NCBI GenBank assembly: GCA_964469485.1 | Contig: CAYXZP010000088.1 | Location: 1-7,924, forward strand | DNA: 7,924 nucleotides | From: CAYXZP01 sp964469485 | GTDB lineage: Bacteria; Desulfobacterota; Binatia; UBA1149; CAYXZP01 | Direction of reading: 5' to 3' | Shown: piece after piece, positions 1 through 6,145 of the stretch | How the letters are laid out: the number at the start of each line of letters is the position of its first letter | Numbering within the stretch: position 1 is the first letter of the stretch | Notes under the pieces: generated by a model | Seen by the model: only the letters and a program-made list of their open reading frames with translations | What the model was told of the DNA's origin: nothing | Database searches by the model: none | Program-made: the position numbers and the translations under genes

Positions 1-1094
1 AGGACGAGGAACTGAGAAAACGCTTCACCGGCCAGCCCGAGCACGTCATCAACTTCATGAGCTTCGTGGCCGAGGAACTCCGCGAGATCATGGCCTCGAT
101 GGGCTTTCGCACCGTTCGGGAAATGACAGGACGTATGGACCGGTTAGAGGTGGAACCGGCCGGCGAGCACTGGAAGGCACGCGGGCTCGACTTCAGCTCG
201 GTCCTGAGAATGCCCGAGGCCGGCCCCGGAGTCGGCATAAGCGGAACCGGCACGCAGGATCACGGGCTCGAGAACGCGCTCGACAACAAACTCATCGAGC
301 TGGCGCGCCCCGCCCTCGAGGAAAAGAAGGCCGTCGAGATCAACCTGCCCATCTCCAACATCAACCGCACCGTGTGCACGATGCTCTCGAGCGAACTGAC
401 CAGATGCCACGGCGAACAGGGGCTGCCGCCCTACACGGTACGCATCAACCTTGCGGGCTCGGCCGGGCAGAGCTTCGGCGCTTTCCTGGGCGGCGGTATC
501 GCCGTGCGGATCAGCGGCGACGCGAACGATTATTTCTGCAAAGGCATGTCGGGGGGCCAGGTCGTCATCGTGCCGCCGGCGGACAGCGGCTTCATAGCCG
601 AGGACAACATCATCATCGGCAACGTGGCCATGTACGGAGCCACCGGCGGCGAGGTCTTCATACGGGGGCGGGCCGGTGAGCGTTTTTGCGTACGCAACAG
701 CGGCGTGACCACCGTCGTCGAGGGCGTCGGCGACCATGGCTGCGAATACATGACCCGCGGGACGGTCGTTTGCCTCGGACAGGCCGGACGTAATTTCGCC
801 GCGGGCATGAGCGGTGGCGTCGCTTTCGTTCTCGACGAAGAGGGCGATTTCGCCACACGCTGCAACATGGGCATGGTGGAGCTTCTCCCTCTAGACGAGG
901 CCGGGGACCGCACGACGGTCCACCAGCTCGTCCAACGCCATTTCCAGTACACCGGAAGCGCCATGGCCGAACGGCTGCTGGCCGATTGGGACGGCTCCTG
1001 CGAACGTTTCCACAAGGTCATCCCGACCGAATACCGCAAGGTGCTCGAGCAGATGCACCTGGACTCGGACTCCATGAAGCTGGCCGCGGTCTGA
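1..1094 (+). CDS. gltB: Glutamate synthase (GOGAT) large subunit, C-terminal part (5' truncated by window edge)
   Basis: GltB, with GltD, makes two glutamates from glutamine and 2-oxoglutarate. The frame is open from position 3 and ends at TGA 1092-1094, so about 364 residues of a protein usually near 1,500 are visible. The ATG at 57 is internal, because the residues before it (DEELRKRFTGQPEHVINFM) read on as normal GltB. The first part (about nt 30-170, containing REIMASMGFRTVREMTGR) is the end of the FMN/Fe-S synthase domain. The rest is the GXGXG beta-helix domain: repeated glycine motifs occur around nt 450-590 (GQSFGAFLGGG, KGMSGGQVVI), 615-700 (YGATGGEVFIRG) and 765-835 (GQAGRNFAAGMSGG). 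The amidotransferase domain would lie upstream of the window. gltD follows after 30 nt in the same direction, consistent with a gltBD operon. Nothing looks broken. Confidence 0.97.
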   Translation, partial: DEELRKRFTGQPEHVINFMSFVAEELREIMASMGFRTVREMTGRMDRLEVEPAGEHWKARGLDFSSVLRMPEAGPGVGISGTGTQDHGLENALDNKLIELARPALEEKKAVEINLPISNINRTVCTMLSSELTRCHGEQGLPPYTVRINLAGSAGQSFGAFLGGGIAVRISGDANDYFCKGMSGGQVVIVPPADSGFIAEDNIIIGNVAMYGATGGEVFIRGRAGERFCVRNSGVTTVVEGVGDHGCEYMTRGTVVCLGQAGRNFAAGMSGGVAFVLDEEGDFATRCNMGMVELLPLDEAGDRTTVHQLVQRHFQYTGSAMAERLLADWDGSCERFHKVIPTEYRKVLEQMHLDSDSMKLAAV

Positions 1095-1124
1095 CCGGCG
1101 TCCGGGCAGACAAGCGATAGACCG

Positions 1125-2600
1125 ATGGGCAAGATCACCGGGTTCATGGAGTACGGCCGCGAGAATGCGGGCAAGGAATCCGTCGACGACCGCGTCCAGC
1201 ACTACGGCGAGTTCGCCGTCGAGATCTCCGAAGAAGAGATCCGCAAACAGGGCGCCCGCTGCATGGACTGCGGCATCCCCTTTTGCCACAACGGCTGTCC
1301 GCTAGGCAACGTCATTCCCGACTGGAACGACCTGGTCTACAACGGACACTGGCGCGAGGCGCTCGAGGCCCTGCACGCGACCAACAACTTCCCCGAGTTC
1401 ACGGGCCGTATCTGTCCGGCCCCCTGCGAGGAGGCCTGCGTCCTCAACATCAACGACGACCCCGTCACCATCGAGTACATCGAGAAGCGTATCGTCGACC
1501 GTGGCTGGGCCGAAGGCTGGATAGTCCCGCAAGCGCCCGAGGTCACCACGGGCAAAACGGTCGCCGTGGTCGGCTCGGGCCCGGCGGGGATCGCGGCCGC
1601 GCAACAGCTCAGACGTGCCGGCCACGAGGTGGTCGTCTACGAGCGCACCGACCGTATCGGCGGTCTGCTGCGCTACGGCATTCCCGACTTCAAGATGGAG
1701 AAACACCACATCGACCGCCGCGTGGAACAGATGGAGGCCGAGGGTGTGGCATTCAAGACCTCGGTCGATGTCGGAACGGACGTGGGCGTCGATGAGCTGC
1801 GGCGCGACTACGACGCACTGGTCATGGCCTGCGGCTCGACCGTGCCGCGCGACCTGCCCATCGACGGCAGCGATCTGGACGGAGTCCACTTTGCCATGGA
1901 CTTCCTGCCCCAGCAGAACAGACGGGTGGCCGGCGATACCGTTGCCACGGATATCGCGCTCACGGCCGCCGGCAAGAACGTGGTCGTCATAGGCGGCGGC
2001 GACACCGGCTCCGACTGCATAGGCACCTCCAACCGCCAGGGCGCGCTGAGCATCACGCAGCTCGAGATCCTGGCGCGCCCGCCAGATGCCCGCACCGCCG
2101 AGATGCCCTGGCCTTACTGGCCGATGATCTACCGCACCTCGAGTTCACACGAAGAAGGGGTCGAACGCGACTTCGCGGTGTCGGCGAAATATCTCGAAGG
2201 CGAGAACGGACGCGTCACGGCGCTCCACGGAGTACGCGTCAACTGGGTCAGCGGCGACAACGGCCGCCCCGCGCTCGAGGAGATCGCCGGCAGCGAGTTC
2301 CGCCTCGATGCCGACCTCGTGCTGCTCGCCATGGGCTTTGTCGGCCCCGAACAGGCGGGCATCCTCACCGACCTCGGCGTCGACTTCGACGAACGCGGCA
2401 ATATCAAGACCGATGACGGGCGTATGTCGTCGGTGCCCGGTATCTTCGCCGCGGGCGACTGCCGCCGCGGCCAGTCCCTGGTCGTATGGGCGATCTGGGA
2501 GGGACGCGAATGCGCCCGCAGCGTGGATGCCTGGCTGATGGGCGAGAGCCGCCTTCCGAGCTCACCGGCCACGGCCGAGACCGGCGGCCTCGCTACCTAG
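1125..2600 (+). CDS. gltD: Glutamate synthase small (beta) subunit, NAD(P)H-dependent
   Basis: GltD oxidises NAD(P)H through FAD and passes electrons by iron-sulfur clusters to GltB. The protein has 491 residues, a normal length. The N-terminal domain has the cysteine set expected for [4Fe-4S] ligation: C46, C49, C54 and C58 (CMDCGIPFCHNGCP), then C97, C101 and C105 (CPAPCEEAC). A first dinucleotide-binding motif for FAD is VVGSGPAGIAAA (residues 148-159), followed by the family motif GGLLRYGIPDFK (179-190). A second motif for NAD(P)H is VIGGGDTGSD (288-297). The C-terminal FAD-binding motif is GIFAAGDCRRG. The ATG at 1125 is chosen because the N-terminus starts at the usual place (MGKITGFMEY), although only a weak Shine-Dalgarno is visible. 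It lies 30 nt behind gltB. Its TAG stop shares CTAG with the stop of the convergent peroxiredoxin gene. Confidence 0.98.
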   Translation: MGKITGFMEYGRENAGKESVDDRVQHYGEFAVEISEEEIRKQGARCMDCGIPFCHNGCPLGNVIPDWNDLVYNGHWREALEALHATNNFPEFTGRICPAPCEEACVLNINDDPVTIEYIEKRIVDRGWAEGWIVPQAPEVTTGKTVAVVGSGPAGIAAAQQLRRAGHEVVVYERTDRIGGLLRYGIPDFKMEKHHIDRRVEQMEAEGVAFKTSVDVGTDVGVDELRRDYDALVMACGSTVPRDLPIDGSDLDGVHFAMDFLPQQNRRVAGDTVATDIALTAAGKNVVVIGGGDTGSDCIGTSNRQGALSITQLEILARPPDARTAEMPWPYWPMIYRTSSSHEEGVERDFAVSAKYLEGENGRVTALHGVRVNWVSGDNGRPALEEIAGSEFRLDADLVLLAMGFVGPEQAGILTDLGVDFDERGNIKTDDGRMSSVPGIFAAGDCRRGQSLVVWAIWEGRECARSVDAWLMGESRLPSSPATAETGGLAT

Positions 2601-3196
2601 TCGGCGAGCGCCTCGTGGACCCGCCCGACCATCTCGGGACCGGGCTTCAAGGTCTTGTCGCCGTCGTCTTTCCATTTTGAGGGACAACCCTCGTCGGGCT
2701 TCTTGAGCAGATAGAGATTGGCTTTGAACTTCCTCATGGTCTCGTCGATGTTGCGGCCCATGTTGAGGAAGTTGACCTCGGTGTTCATGAGCTTGCCTTC
2801 CGGGCTTATGAGGAAACTACCGCGCAGAGCCAGGCCGACCCCGTCGATGTAGACACCGAAGGTCTTGGCTAGCTCGCCGGTGGGGTCGGCACCCATCGCG
2901 TATTTCACATCGGCCAGCTCTTTCTCTTCGCGCTGCCAGGCCAGGTGCACGAACTGCGTGTCGGTGCTCACCGTGAGAATGTCACAGCCCATCTTCTTGA
3001 AGCGGTCGTGCTGCTCTGCCAGAGCAGCGAATTCGGTCGCTCAAACGAAGGTGAAGTCGGCCGGATAAAAGAAAAGCAAGGTCCAGCGCCCGTCGCTTTT
3101 CTGTTTGGCAAGGCTGAACTCGCCGAACCCCCCGCCTTCCGCGTCGAAGGTCGTGAGCGTGAACTCGGGCACTTCCTGTCCTACCTGGATACTCAT
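2597..3196 (-). CDS. Selenocysteine-containing 2-Cys-type peroxiredoxin (AhpC/Prx1 family), UGA-encoded Sec52
   Basis: Peroxiredoxins reduce H2O2 and organic peroxides with a peroxidatic Cys in a P-x-x-x-T-x-x-C motif. Here the frame runs from ATG 3196-3194 to TAG 2599-2597 with one internal UGA at 3043-3041. Read through, it gives 199 residues, a normal AhpC/Prx length. The UGA is codon 52, within YPADFTFV-U-ATEF, exactly the peroxidatic position; P45, T49 and R125 (LALRGSF) complete the active site. The resolving cysteine is C171 in the GCPSKW motif, matching the VCP motif of typical 2-Cys enzymes. The family similarity continues across the UGA without a frame change, so a degraded gene is unlikely. 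A SECIS-like hairpin follows the UGA. An AAGGAG site 7 nt before the ATG supports this start. A gene caller treating UGA as stop would report only residues 69-199. Selenocysteine peroxiredoxins are known in bacteria; the alternative is a sequencing error in a TGC or TGT codon. Confidence 0.9.
3000..3043 (-). promoter_or_regulatory. Putative bacterial SECIS element downstream of the UGA(Sec) codon
   Basis: On the minus strand the UGA (3043-3041) is followed after 12 nt by a perfect 8-bp stem, GCTGCTCT / AGAGCAGC (3028-3021 with 3017-3010), closed by a GGC loop (3020-3018). The loop begins 20 nt after the UGA and has G at its first positions. Both agree with the usual bacterial SECIS layout, an apical loop roughly 16-37 nt from the UGA with a G near its 5' side. 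A possible lower stem pairs GAGCG (3042-3038, including the GA of UGA) with CGCTT (3004-3000), including one G-U pair. This would recruit SelB and Sec-tRNA to the ribosome. The same bases encode the helix after the active site (A-A-L-A-E-Q), so the structure sits inside coding sequence as in other bacterial selenoproteins. It was folded by eye only. Confidence 0.75.
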
Positions 3197-3203
3197 CAGA
3201 CGA

Positions 3204-3209
3204 CTCCTT
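3204..3209 (-). promoter_or_regulatory. Ribosome binding site of the selenoprotein peroxiredoxin
   Basis: AAGGAG on the minus strand lies 7 nt upstream of the ATG at 3196-3194. It is the strongest Shine-Dalgarno sequence noted in the window. It fixes the start codon well upstream of the UGA, which supports translation of the whole 199-codon frame rather than initiation at the internal ATG (2992), the first Met after the UGA. Confidence 0.8.
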
Positions 3210-3232
3210 GTTTATGTTGTGAGAGAGCGAAA

Positions 3233-3261
3233 GCTATCGCGTTTGCGACCTACCGAGTCAA
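3233..3261 (-). promoter_or_regulatory. Candidate sigma70-type promoter for the peroxiredoxin gene
   Basis: In the 74-nt gap between recR and the peroxiredoxin gene, the minus strand has TTGACT (3261-3256, five of six matches to a -35 box), a 17-nt spacer, and GATAGC (3238-3233, a poor three-of-six -10 match). Transcription would begin near 3226, giving a leader of about 30 nt. The stretch TTGACTCGGTAGGTC over the -35 box contains GAC-N7-GTC and might be an operator, but that is speculative. Readthrough from the recR operon is an alternative source of transcript. Confidence 0.4.
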
Positions 3262-3270
3262 GATAGCCGC

Positions 3271-3867
3271 TTACATGCCGCGGCGGCCTTCGATGGCCCG
3301 CCCTACTGTGGCTTGGTCGGCGTACTCGAGGTTGCCGCCCACCGGTAGGCCGTGAGCGATCCGGCTGACCTTGACCCCGGCTGATTTTAACAGGCGGGCC
3401 AGGTACACAGCCGTCGCCTCGCCCTCGACCGTGGGATTGGTGGCCACGATGATCTCGGTCACCGTGCCGTCGCCGAGACGGGCGAGCAGTTCCTGTATCT
3501 TGAGCTGTTCGGGACCGCGCCCGTCGAGCGGCGAGATCGCTCCATGGAGCACATGATAGCGGCCCTTGAGGCTGCCGCTCCGCTCTATGGCGACCACGTC
3601 CGACGGTTCCTCGACCACGCATATAAGAGAGGGGTCACGCCGCTCATCCGAGCAGAGCCTGCAAGGATCGTCCTCGGTAAAGGCGAAACAGACCGAACAC
3701 AGCGTGGTCTCATCCTTTACGCGACCTATGGCCTCGCTGAGTTCACGGGAATACCCATCCTCGCTCTTCAACACGAAGAAAGCCAGACGCGCGGCCGTCT
3801 TCTCGCCTATGCCCGGCATGCGCGCGAGCAGCTCGATCAGCTTGGTTAGCGCCGGGGTGTAGGCCAC
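3271..3867 (-). CDS. recR: Recombination mediator protein RecR
   Basis: RecR works with RecO and RecF to load RecA onto SSB-coated single-stranded gaps. The 198-residue length is typical. The N-terminal helix-hairpin-helix region contains the hallmark LLARMPGIGEKTAARLAF (residues 13-30). A zinc finger follows with C57, C60, C69 and C72. The TOPRIM domain begins near residue 81 with ICVVEEPSDVVAIE, including the acidic E86-E87. The C-terminal Walker B-like motif is HGLPVGGNLEYAD (172-184), in which N179 replaces the Asp or Glu usually seen. The start is GTG at 3867-3865, preceded by AAAGGA whose bases overlap the ebfC stop codon; the gap to ebfC is 8 nt. This is the last gene of a dnaX-ebfC-recR operon, an arrangement found across many bacterial phyla. 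Confidence 0.98.
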   Translation of the reverse strand: MAYTPALTKLIELLARMPGIGEKTAARLAFFVLKSEDGYSRELSEAIGRVKDETTLCSVCFAFTEDDPCRLCSDERRDPSLICVVEEPSDVVAIERSGSLKGRYHVLHGAISPLDGRGPEQLKIQELLARLGDGTVTEIIVATNPTVEGEATAVYLARLLKSAGVKVSRIAHGLPVGGNLEYADQATVGRAIEGRRGM

Positions 3868-3875
3868 AGAGTCCT

Positions 3876-4190
3876 TTACAACCCGGGGATGGAAAGACCG
3901 CCGGTTATCTGTTTCATCTCCTCGGCCATGAGCCGCTGCGCCTTCTCGATGGCGGCGTTCACGGCCGAGGCAACCAGGTCCTCCGTCATACGACGGTCGC
4001 CACTATCATAGAGCTGCGGTTCGATCTCCACCTTCTTGACCACCAGCTTGCCGCTTATGGTCACCGTGACCATCCCGCCGCCCGCGGTGGCCGTCAACTC
4101 GGCGCGTTCGACCTTCTTTTGAATGCGCCCCATCCGCTTCTGCAGATCGCGTGCCTGCGCGAGCATGTCTAAGCTGCCACCGTCTGTCAT
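3876..4190 (-). CDS. ebfC: YbaB/EbfC family nucleoid-associated DNA-binding protein
   Basis: EbfC/YbaB proteins are small dimeric DNA-binding proteins found between dnaX and recR in many genomes. The 104-residue protein shows the family pattern. An N-terminal helix carries LAQARDLQKRMGRIQKK (about residues 10-26), a central beta sheet carries GGGMVTVTISGKLVVKKVEIE, and a C-terminal helix ends in GGLSIPGL. The ATG at 4190-4188 is chosen because it matches the usual family start, has AAAGGA about 10 nt upstream, and follows the dnaX stop by 4 nt. The frame stays open much further upstream, to about 4748, but that extension overlaps dnaX and is not homologous to the family. Its exact role, in nucleoid structure or as an aid to RecR-type repair, is not settled in the family. 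Confidence 0.96.
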   Translation of the reverse strand: MTDGGSLDMLAQARDLQKRMGRIQKKVERAELTATAGGGMVTVTISGKLVVKKVEIEPQLYDSGDRRMTEDLVASAVNAAIEKAQRLMAEEMKQITGGLSIPGL

Positions 4191-4194
4191 CGTA

Positions 4195-5871
4195 CTACCG
4201 TCCTTTCTCGGGGTCGTCGGGATCGACGATCCTGTCGACCCGGCCCCCGAACACGTCGAGTGCCTCGCGCACCAGGGGATCATCCATGGTCTCGGCCTCG
4301 AGCTTGGCGCTGCGCGCCTTTTCCATGCCGTGTATCGACACACCGTTACTGCCACCCGCCTCATCCGAACAGAGCCGGAGACCGACGGAGGGGCCGAAAT
4401 GTTCGCGTGCGATGTCGGTGAGCGCGGCGATCGTTCCTTGCTCGCCGAGCGCCTGCCGGAAACCGTCCCCGAGCGGCCTGAGTTCGACCGAGCCTTCGCC
4501 GTCGCGGGACAGCTCGCAGTTGCTGACGTTGACGTAGGTCTGAACCCCCAGGCGCTCGCGCACCATGAGCAGGAAGGGCTCCCACTCGGAGCCTTCCTGC
4601 TCGCCGGATGCGCCGGCCGCCGGTTCCGGAGATGCGCCGTTGCCGGGCGCAGTCTCCGCTTCGGCGCGCCGTTTGGCCGGCTTCGGCCCGGCCCCACCCC
4701 CAACTCCAGACGCTCCGGCGCTGCCCGTCGAACCCGGGGCCATGCCATCGAGGCGGGCCAGGATCTCGGCCGCCGACTCTACCGCGTCCAGGGAGGCGGC
4801 CTTTATAAGGCCCATCTCGAGTACGAGGTCGGGCGTAAGGGGTCCACGCAGCGCGGCGGCCGTATCGAGCAGCGACCCGAAGATACGCTGGAGGTCCAGC
4901 TGAGAACGAAGCTCGCGCATGGCCAACGCCGCCTCGCGTTCGGTCTGGCCCATCGTGTCGGGCAAGCGGCCCTCCTCGCTGGCCGCGGCAATGGCGACAT
5001 AGCGCAGCAGGTCGAGAACGTCGGACAGGAAACGCTCGAGATTGACCCCCGTGCTTCGAAGCTCGACCATCATGTCCACGATGCGAGCGGGCTCGCGCAC
5101 GAGCAGCGCCTCGACACAGCCGCGGACCGTTTCACGGCGCGCCACGCCGAGCAGGCTGGCAACTGCGGCCTCGTCGGTTCCGACCCCCGCCACGGTCACG
5201 ACCTGCTCGAGCAGCGACTGGGCATCGCGCATGCTTCCGTCGGCCTCGCGAGCGACCAAGGCAAGAACGTCGGCCGCCACCTCCAGTTCGTCGGCCTCGA
5301 CCATACAATCGAGCTGCTCGCGTATTTCTTCGATCGAGATACGGCGGAAATCATGGCGCTGGCAGCGAGACAGCACGGTGGCCGGAAGCTTGTGGGCCTC
5401 GGTCGTGGCCATGATGAACTTCACATGGTCGGGCGGTTCCTCGAGCAGCTTGAGGAGCGCGTTGAAGGCCGGTGCTGTGAGCTGGTGGACCTCGTCGATA
5501 ATGTAGATCTTGAACGGGGAGGCGGCCGGCAAGTAGCGCGCGGCCTCGATGATATCGCGGACCTCGTCAATGCCGCGGTTCGACGCGCCGTCTATCTCGA
5601 TGATATCGATCGAGGCCCCGTCGAGGGCCTGCGAACAGGGCCCGCACTCGTTGCAGGGCTCGATGCCGCGCCGCTCCTTACAGTTGAGCGCACGCGCAAG
5701 CAGCCGGGCCACCGTGGTCTTGCCCACCCCGCGAATGCCCGTGAGCAGCAAGGCATGGGCGACCCGGTCGCGTTCGATCGCGTTGCCGAGCGCCTTGGTG
5801 ATATGAGGCTGCCCGACTACGGCCTCGAAGGTCGTGGGCCGCCAGCGACGCGCGAGTACTTGATAGGACAT
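4195..5871 (-). CDS. dnaX: DNA polymerase III subunits gamma and tau (clamp loader ATPase)
   Basis: DnaX is the ATPase motor of the clamp loader and, in its tau form, tethers the polymerase to the helicase. The protein has 558 residues starting MSYQVLARRWRPTTFEAVVGQ, the standard DnaX N-terminus. The AAA+ module contains Walker A GIRGVGKT (45-52), zinc-binding C64, C73, C76 and C79 (CNECGPC), Walker B IIDEVH (124-129), LLKLLEEPP (139-147) and the SRC sensor/arginine finger (168-170). The READGSMRDAQSLLEQ helix of domain II follows. A Gly/Ala/Ser/Pro-rich linker spans about 378-428, then a conserved C-terminal domain ends with VREALDVFGGRVDRI. No obvious A-rich slippery site for a gamma frameshift is visible. 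The ATG at 5871-5869 is preferred. The frame is open to 6060, but that extension is the antisense of a tRNA gene. No good Shine-Dalgarno precedes the ATG. Confidence 0.98.
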   Translation of the reverse strand: MSYQVLARRWRPTTFEAVVGQPHITKALGNAIERDRVAHALLLTGIRGVGKTTVARLLARALNCKERRGIEPCNECGPCSQALDGASIDIIEIDGASNRGIDEVRDIIEAARYLPAASPFKIYIIDEVHQLTAPAFNALLKLLEEPPDHVKFIMATTEAHKLPATVLSRCQRHDFRRISIEEIREQLDCMVEADELEVAADVLALVAREADGSMRDAQSLLEQVVTVAGVGTDEAAVASLLGVARRETVRGCVEALLVREPARIVDMMVELRSTGVNLERFLSDVLDLLRYVAIAAASEEGRLPDTMGQTEREAALAMRELRSQLDLQRIFGSLLDTAAALRGPLTPDLVLEMGLIKAASLDAVESAAEILARLDGMAPGSTGSAGASGVGGGAGPKPAKRRAEAETAPGNGASPEPAAGASGEQEGSEWEPFLLMVRERLGVQTYVNVSNCELSRDGEGSVELRPLGDGFRQALGEQGTIAALTDIAREHFGPSVGLRLCSDEAGGSNGVSIHGMEKARSAKLEAETMDDPLVREALDVFGGRVDRIVDPDDPEKGR

Positions 5872-5931
5872 AGCCGGGTAGGTCGAGCTATCACCGCGGA
5901 CCGAGCGCCGCAACACGGCTCTGCCCAAGCG

Positions 5932-5958
5932 TTGAAAAGGTAGAGATGGGCGGATAGC
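5932..5958 (+). promoter_or_regulatory. Candidate promoter of the tRNA-Ser gene
   Basis: TTGAAA (5932-5937, five of six matches to a -35 box) is followed, after a short 15-nt spacer, by GATAGC (5953-5958). The start point would fall just before the tRNA 5' end at 5970, leaving a very short leader. The -10 match is weak and the spacing suboptimal, so this is only a candidate. Confidence 0.35.
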
Positions 5959-5969
5959 GTCGCCGGTCG

Positions 5970-6059
5970 GGAGAGGTGTCCGAGTACGGCTTAAGGAGCA
6001 CGCTTGGAAAGCGTGTGTGCCGCAAGGTACCGTGGGTTCAAATCCCACCCTCTCCGCCA
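5970..6059 (+). tRNA. tRNA-Ser, anticodon GGA
   Basis: A complete class II tRNA with CCA encoded in the gene. The acceptor stem is GGAGAGG (5970-5976) paired with CCTCTCC (6049-6055), followed by discriminator G and CCA (6057-6059). The anticodon stem CACGC/GCGTG encloses the loop TTGGAAA with anticodon GGA at 6006-6008, which reads UCC and UCU. A long variable arm (about 6016-6031, GTGCC-GCAA-GGTAC), typical of serine tRNAs, precedes the T arm GTGGG-TTCAAAT-CCCAC. It is divergent from dnaX; a tRNA-Ser near dnaX is seen in various bacteria. It is not the selenocysteine tRNA: the anticodon is not UCA and the acceptor stem has 7 bp. Confidence 0.98.
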
Positions 6060-6092
6060 CCTAGTCATCTGCGAACCCCCGGTTACGGTTGC

Positions 6093-6117
6093 GCGGCCAC
6101 CGAAGGCCGCTGTTTGC
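6093..6117 (+). terminator. Possible intrinsic terminator between tRNA-Ser and the convergent LTD-protein gene
   Basis: GCGGCC (6093-6098) and GGCCGC (6105-6110) form a perfect 6-bp GC stem with an ACCGAA loop, followed by TGTTTGC on the plus strand. It lies 33 nt after the tRNA and 35 nt after the stop of the minus-strand gene, so it could serve both. The T-run is short and interrupted, which makes it weak by the usual criteria. Confidence 0.35.
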
Positions 6118-6145
6118 GGGCCGGGCCGGGCTAGCCGTGGCGGCG

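Noticed and set aside
144..737. Minus-strand open frames opposite gltB.
   Set aside because: These are shadows of the strongly conserved gltB coding frame.
2597..2992. A stand-alone 131-residue peroxiredoxin fragment starting at the ATG at 2992.
   Set aside because: It lacks the active site. The same frame continues upstream as a perfect peroxiredoxin N-terminus through one UGA, with a strong RBS at the upstream ATG, so the fragment is an artefact of reading UGA as stop.
4191..4748. Upstream extension of ebfC into a 290-residue protein.
   Set aside because: The extension overlaps dnaX in another frame, is Arg/Pro/Ser-rich shadow sequence, and ebfC has its own RBS and family-typical start at 4190.
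4195..5871. Programmed frameshift in dnaX producing a short gamma form.
   Set aside because: I saw no A-AAA-AAG-like slippery run on the coding strand; the longest A-run noticed is only four, near the 3' end.
4123..5943. A 606-codon open frame on the plus strand across dnaX.
   Set aside because: It is antisense to the clearly recognisable dnaX and part of ebfC, has no recognisable domain, and arises from GC-rich codon bias.
5872..5969. A small RNA such as the SRP RNA next to dnaX.
   Set aside because: The gap is only 98 nt and shows no SRP GNAR-loop helix or other recognisable RNA fold.
5970..6059. Possibility that the tRNA is selC (tRNA-Sec), given the selenoprotein nearby.
   Set aside because: The anticodon is GGA, the acceptor stem is 7 bp and all features fit tRNA-Ser.
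6071..6094. A second hairpin after the tRNA (GCGAACC with GGTTGCGC).
   Set aside because: It needs a bulge, has no T-run after it and overlaps the better 6093-6110 stem.
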